Shown: positions 5,474-8,782 of the stretch, in pieces
Layout of the letters: each line of letters starts with the position of its first letter
Numbering within the stretch: the first letter of the stretch is position 1
Assembly (NCBI GenBank): GCA_900546445.1
Contig: URCV01000061.1
Location: 1 to 8,782 of the forward strand
Direction of reading: 5' to 3'
Length of the DNA stretch: 8,782 nucleotides
DNA from: an uncultured Bacteroidales bacterium
GTDB lineage: Bacteria > Bacteroidota > Bacteroidia > Bacteroidales > UBA932
Notes under the pieces: model-generated
Told to the model about the DNA's origin: nothing
The model's database searches: none
Seen by the model: the letters and a program-made list of their open reading frames with translations, nothing else
Program-made: the position numbers and the translations under genes

Positions 5474-8069
5474 AATTACACTCGACAGTCAGCGGAACCG
5501 ACAACTTCACCACACCCTCCATCTTCTCCACTAACAGATTTTTTACTTGTTCTATCTCATCCACAGGCACTTCCAGCACCAATTCATCGTGAATCTGAAG
5601 CACCATCCGAGAACGGAGCTCCCTCCGATGCAACTCCTTCTGCACCTCTATCATAGCCAATTTGATCACATCGGCCGCAGTGCCCTGAATCGGCGCATTG
5701 ATGGCATTTCGTTCAGAGACCGCACGAACATTTCCGTTACGCGAATTCACGTCCGGAACATAGCGCCTGCGTCCGAACAACGTCTGCACATAACCATTCT
5801 TCCGTGCATTTTCCAGCACCCCGTCCAGAAATACCCTTATGCTCGGGAAGGATGCGAAATAATCGTCTATCAACTTGGCCGCTGCAGTGCGGGATATCTT
5901 CAGTCTCTGGGCCAATCCGAACGCACTGATTCCGTACATTATTCCGAAATTGGCAGTCTTCGCCATCCTTCTCTGCTCGGGGGTTACGGCATCGAGCGAA
6001 GTAGAGAAAATCTTGGCAGCCATAGACTTATGCACGTCTTCCCCGTCGCGGAAAGCCTGCAGCATATGCACATCGCCACAGAAATGTGCCATTATTCGAA
6101 GCTCTATCTGCGAGTAGTCGGCAGACATAACCACGCAGCCCTCCGGAGCCACGAAGGCGCGGCGAATCTGCTGCCCCTCTTCCGTGCGGATAGGTATGTT
6201 CTGCAGGTTAGGGTTAGAGCTGCTCAATCGGCCCGTAGCCGTAAGTGCTTGATTAAAGGTAGTATGCACGCGACCGTCGCTCTCTGAGATATACCCCGGC
6301 AGCGGCTCTATGTAGGTCGAAAGCAGTTTCCTGGTACCGCGATAATCCAATATGTCTTCTATCACCGGGTTCCTGTCCGACAGCGCCGAAAGGGTCTCCT
6401 CGTCGGTAGGCCAACTTCCCTTGTTAGTACGCTTCATCTTCGGCTCTATCTTCAACTGCTCGAAGAGCAACTCTCCCAACTGCTTGGGCGAGGCTACGTT
6501 AAGAGTCGGATTACCGGCCAATTCCCTGACCCGGGATTCGCATTCGTTCATCCTCTTGCGAAGTGAGTCGGCGAAGTCCCTGAGCACCGAAACGTCTATG
6601 CGAACTCCGTTTCGCTCCATCTCGAAAAGCACTCTCGCCAGAGGCTCCTCTATGGTGTCATAAACGGATTTCATAGAATCGAGGGCCTCGTAAACCATAG
6701 GAGCGACCTTCCATATGGCGCTCACCTCGTCGTATTTCTCCCCTTCTGTGGCAGACTCTTCGGGAGCATCGTCGAAAAGGCTGAGAGTCACCGCCTTACT
6801 CTCGTCGTGAGCATTTATGTCCACGCCTATGAATTCCTTCACTATATTATCCAGATGGTGATTCCTCCCCGGATTAAGCACATAATGAAGCAATTCCACA
6901 TCCATAAGACGTCCATTAAGCCTTATTCCCTCCTCGAGTAAAACTTTCATCTGAGACTTTATGGAATAGCCTCTTTTCTCTATGGAAGCATCTTCGAAAA
7001 CGTCCTTAGCCTCTACTATCTTACACTTGCACACTTGGCCTTCTACGCACAGCATCAGCGAGTTCCCTTCGCGGACAAATGCCAGTGCTCCACGCTCCCT
7101 TGCAAGACGCATCACCTCACCCACGGGCTTTTCCACGTAATCGAGGCTCTCCGCCTGACGTATCTGGGCCTGTGCGCTGAAGATGTCGCCTCCTTCATTG
7201 ATCTTCCAGATGGAGGATACCGTCTTCGAGAGAGAGCGCAGTTCGTAAAACTCTATCAGAGAGATTATCTGCGAATCCAGCTCCTTGCTTAATGCCAATT
7301 CGGCCAATTCCACTTCCACCGGCACGTCGGTCTTGATGGTGACCAGTTCCTTACTGAGCCCGATATGGTCCTGCGCTGCCCGAAAGGCCTCTTGCTGCTT
7401 GGCTGTCAGGTCATTAAGATGGGCATAAATGCCTTCGAGCGTGTTATACTTGGCCAGAAGACGCGAAGCGCCCACGGGACCCACGCCCTGCACTCCGGGC
7501 ACATTGTCGGCAGAATCGCCGCATATTGCGAGCATATCTATGACCTGCGAAGGACTGGATATGCCGTACTTCTCGCAGACTTGGCTTTCGCCGAGGATCT
7601 CATTATCCGCACCTCCCTTTCCTGGCTTGTACTGAAAAATGTGGGAGGAGATGAGCTGGCCGTAGTCCTTGTCCGGGGTGACCATATAGACGTCCATAGC
7701 GCTTGCGAAGCGCTTGGCCACCGTTCCTATCACGTCGTCGGCTTCGAAGTCGGGGACCATCAGCACCGGGATGTCAAGCGAGCGCACTATCCTGGTCAGG
7801 GGTTCGAGCGCATCTATCACGAGCTGAGGCGTCGCGGAGCGATTGGCCTTATAATCAGGGAAAAGACGGTTTCTGAATGTCCCTCCCGGCGGGTCGAAGG
7901 ACACTGCTATGTGCGTGGGCTGCTCCCTATGGATGAGTTCGAGCAGGTATTTGGTAAAGCCAAATATGATGGAGGTGTCCTCCCCCTTGCTGTTTACCAT
8001 AGGGCGGCCTAAAAACGCATAGTACATCTTGAATATCAGCGCGTGTCCGTCTATTAAAAAAAGTTTCAT
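5445..8069 (-). CDS. polA: DNA polymerase I, with an apparently inactive proofreading domain
   Basis: PolA removes RNA primers and fills gaps in Okazaki fragments and excision repair. The 874 residues hold a 5' nuclease domain (1-290) with all acidic residues visible: Asp7, Asp59, Glu109, Asp111, Asp112, Asp133, Asp135, Asp185 and Asp188, plus the helix-hairpin-helix GVQGVGPVGASRLL. The polymerase domain (about 470-874) has motif A DYSQIELR (651-658), the O helix with Arg700, Lys704, Phe708 and Tyr712, and motif C IHDE (826-829). Between them, the 3'-5' exonuclease fold (about 315-465) is present but lacks the DTE motif: the segment is LAFVREGNS (329-337), and the later Asp positions also appear replaced. 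The protein is somewhat shorter than E. coli PolA (928). The start overlaps the tadA stop as ATGA; the end overlaps the sigma factor gene by 29 bp. Confidence 0.97.
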   Translation of the reverse strand: MKLFLIDGHALIFKMYYAFLGRPMVNSKGEDTSIIFGFTKYLLELIHREQPTHIAVSFDPPGGTFRNRLFPDYKANRSATPQLVIDALEPLTRIVRSLDIPVLMVPDFEADDVIGTVAKRFASAMDVYMVTPDKDYGQLISSHIFQYKPGKGGADNEILGESQVCEKYGISSPSQVIDMLAICGDSADNVPGVQGVGPVGASRLLAKYNTLEGIYAHLNDLTAKQQEAFRAAQDHIGLSKELVTIKTDVPVEVELAELALSKELDSQIISLIEFYELRSLSKTVSSIWKINEGGDIFSAQAQIRQAESLDYVEKPVGEVMRLARERGALAFVREGNSLMLCVEGQVCKCKIVEAKDVFEDASIEKRGYSIKSQMKVLLEEGIRLNGRLMDVELLHYVLNPGRNHHLDNIVKEFIGVDINAHDESKAVTLSLFDDAPEESATEGEKYDEVSAIWKVAPMVYEALDSMKSVYDTIEEPLARVLFEMERNGVRIDVSVLRDFADSLRKRMNECESRVRELAGNPTLNVASPKQLGELLFEQLKIEPKMKRTNKGSWPTDEETLSALSDRNPVIEDILDYRGTRKLLSTYIEPLPGYISESDGRVHTTFNQALTATGRLSSSNPNLQNIPIRTEEGQQIRRAFVAPEGCVVMSADYSQIELRIMAHFCGDVHMLQAFRDGEDVHKSMAAKIFSTSLDAVTPEQRRMAKTANFGIMYGISAFGLAQRLKISRTAAAKLIDDYFASFPSIRVFLDGVLENARKNGYVQTLFGRRRYVPDVNSRNGNVRAVSERNAINAPIQGTAADVIKLAMIEVQKELHRRELRSRMVLQIHDELVLEVPVDEIEQVKNLLVEKMEGVVKLSVPLTVECNYGKDWLEAH

Positions 8070-8500
8070 CTCTTTGATTTAAAATAGTCTGTCACGATTT
8101 TAGAGCATTCGTCGCCGAGCACTCCTGACGTCACTTCTGTCTTCGGATGAAGAAGCGATGGGGTGAAGAGGCTATAGCCGCGCTTGGGGTCTGCCGCACC
8201 GTAGACTATGCGTCCTATCTGGGCCCAACAAAGGGCTGCGGCGCACATGGGGCAAGGCTCTACCGTAACATATAAAGTACAGTCGTTAAGATACTTGCCC
8301 CCCATAGCCTGAGTCGCGGAAGTGAGCGCTATCATCTCCGCGTGGGCCGTGGGGTCCTTAAGCCTTTCGGTCATATTATGGCCCTTCCCGATTATCCGAC
8401 CGCGACAGACGATCACCGCCCCGATAGGTACCTCGTCTTCCGAAGCGGCCTCACTCGCCTGAGCGAGAGCCATCTGCATATACCTCTTATCGTCTTCCAT
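8066..8500 (-). CDS. tadA: tRNA(adenine-34) deaminase TadA
   Basis: TadA converts adenosine to inosine at wobble position 34, in bacteria chiefly of tRNA-Arg(ACG), which allows reading of CGN codons. The 144-residue protein has the zinc-deaminase signature HAE (His53, Glu55) and PCPMC (Cys83, Cys86). Asn42 in GHNMTE and Asp104 in AADPKRG match substrate-contact positions of E. coli TadA with a constant four-residue offset (46, 57, 59, 87, 90, 108), which favours tRNA over free-base deamination, although a guanine deaminase-like role cannot be excluded by motif alone. The ATG at 8500 follows the ettA stop directly (TAGATG), and the stop overlaps the polA start as ATGA, so the three are almost certainly translationally coupled. 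Confidence 0.95.
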   Translation of the reverse strand: MEDDKRYMQMALAQASEAASEDEVPIGAVIVCRGRIIGKGHNMTERLKDPTAHAEMIALTSATQAMGGKYLNDCTLYVTVEPCPMCAAALCWAQIGRIVYGAADPKRGYSLFTPSLLHPKTEVTSGVLGDECSKIVTDYFKSKR

Positions 8501-8782
8501 CTATTCCATAAGCTTGCGATACTTGAATCGCTTCGGCTCGACATTGCCAAGTCGCTGTTTCTTGTTCTCCTCGTATTCGGAGTAGCTACCTTCGAAGAAG
8601 TAGACCTGCGAGTCGCCTTCGAATGCCAATATGTGCGTGGCGATTCTGTCGAGGAACCATCTGTCGTGGCTGACTACCACTGCACATCCGGCAAATCCGT
8701 CCAATCCTTCCTCGAGGGCGCGTATAGTATTTACATCCACGTCGTTAGTAGGCTCATCGAGTAGGAGCACGTTTCCTTCGTC
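8501..8782 (-). CDS. ettA: Energy-dependent translational throttle protein EttA, C-terminal 93 residues (cut by window edge)
   Basis: EttA is an ABC-F ATPase without membrane segments that binds the ribosomal E site and couples entry into elongation to the ATP/ADP ratio. The visible part is the end of the second nucleotide-binding domain: Walker B with catalytic Glu in VLLLDEPTND (from about 8770), the D-loop, the H-switch VVSHDRWFLDRIATHILAFE, and the C-terminal segment YFFEGSYSEYEENKKQRLG, which follows the EttA pattern (E. coli FxGNFxxYExxKKxRLG) rather than Uup or YbiT, ending in KYRKLME. Reading frame runs to the window edge, so the remaining roughly 460 residues and the operon promoter lie outside. 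The stop codon abuts the tadA start. Confidence 0.93.
   Translation of the reverse strand, partial: DEGNVLLLDEPTNDVDVNTIRALEEGLDGFAGCAVVVSHDRWFLDRIATHILAFEGDSQVYFFEGSYSEYEENKKQRLGNVEPKRFKYRKLME

Noticed and set aside
7365..8012. 215-codon plus-strand open frame opposite polA
   Set aside because: It is a mirror of the conserved 5' nuclease domain of polA; so are the other long plus-strand frames at 5547-6287 and 7035-7292.
8342..8764. 140-codon plus-strand open frame
   Set aside because: It lies antisense to tadA and ettA, both with clear catalytic motifs.

Overview
This window looks like chromosomal DNA from a member of the Bacteroidales (phylum Bacteroidota); the genus cannot be fixed from the sequence alone. 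The reasons are a perfect Bacteroidota-type promoter (TTTG, 20 bp, TATCTTTG) in front of rpmH, weak or absent Shine-Dalgarno sequences, a short lipoprotein with an SCKK lipobox, and protein sequences that read like Bacteroidales versions of EttA, TadA, PolA, RsmG, L34 and an AspT/YidE-type transporter. Almost everything is on the minus strand; one lipoprotein gene is on the plus strand.

Layout, left to right. (1) 1-1024, minus: a two-gene unit made of a 192-residue uncharacterised protein (446-1024) followed 11 bp downstream by the N-terminal part of a eukaryotic-like Ser/Thr protein kinase that runs off the left edge. (2) 1025-1662: a 638-bp gap with no convincing gene but much structure: a symmetric 140-bp element built from four copies of one 11-bp motif in alternating orientation (1170-1309), a pair of 27-bp direct repeats that are themselves CCGG hairpins (1337-1414), several small hairpins, and a strong hairpin terminator (1571-1600) with no known gene in front of it. 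(3) 1663-2193, plus: a secreted lipoprotein of unknown function, ending at a bidirectional terminator shared with (4) 2264-3964, minus: a 566-residue AspT/YidE-family transporter with two central RCK_C/TrkA-C domains. (5) 4038-8782, minus: a tightly packed operon reading ettA (3' end only), tadA, polA, an ECF-like sigma factor, rsmG and then rpmH, which also has its own promoter inside the end of rsmG and a terminator after it.

The large operon has a translation and genome-maintenance theme: EttA gates the ribosome, TadA edits tRNA wobble adenosine, PolA repairs DNA and processes Okazaki fragments, RsmG methylates 16S rRNA, and L34 is a 50S subunit protein. The genes are linked by a 0-bp junction (ettA/tadA), an ATGA overlap (tadA/polA), a 29-bp overlap (polA/sigma) and a 20-bp overlap (sigma/rsmG), which suggests translational coupling.

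The points most worth a second look are the symmetric intergenic element, the orphan terminator that implies an undescribed plus-strand transcript, the kinase plus 192-residue protein module with a non-canonical kinase active site, the apparently dead proofreading site of PolA, and the sigma factor without a visible anti-sigma partner inside a housekeeping operon.
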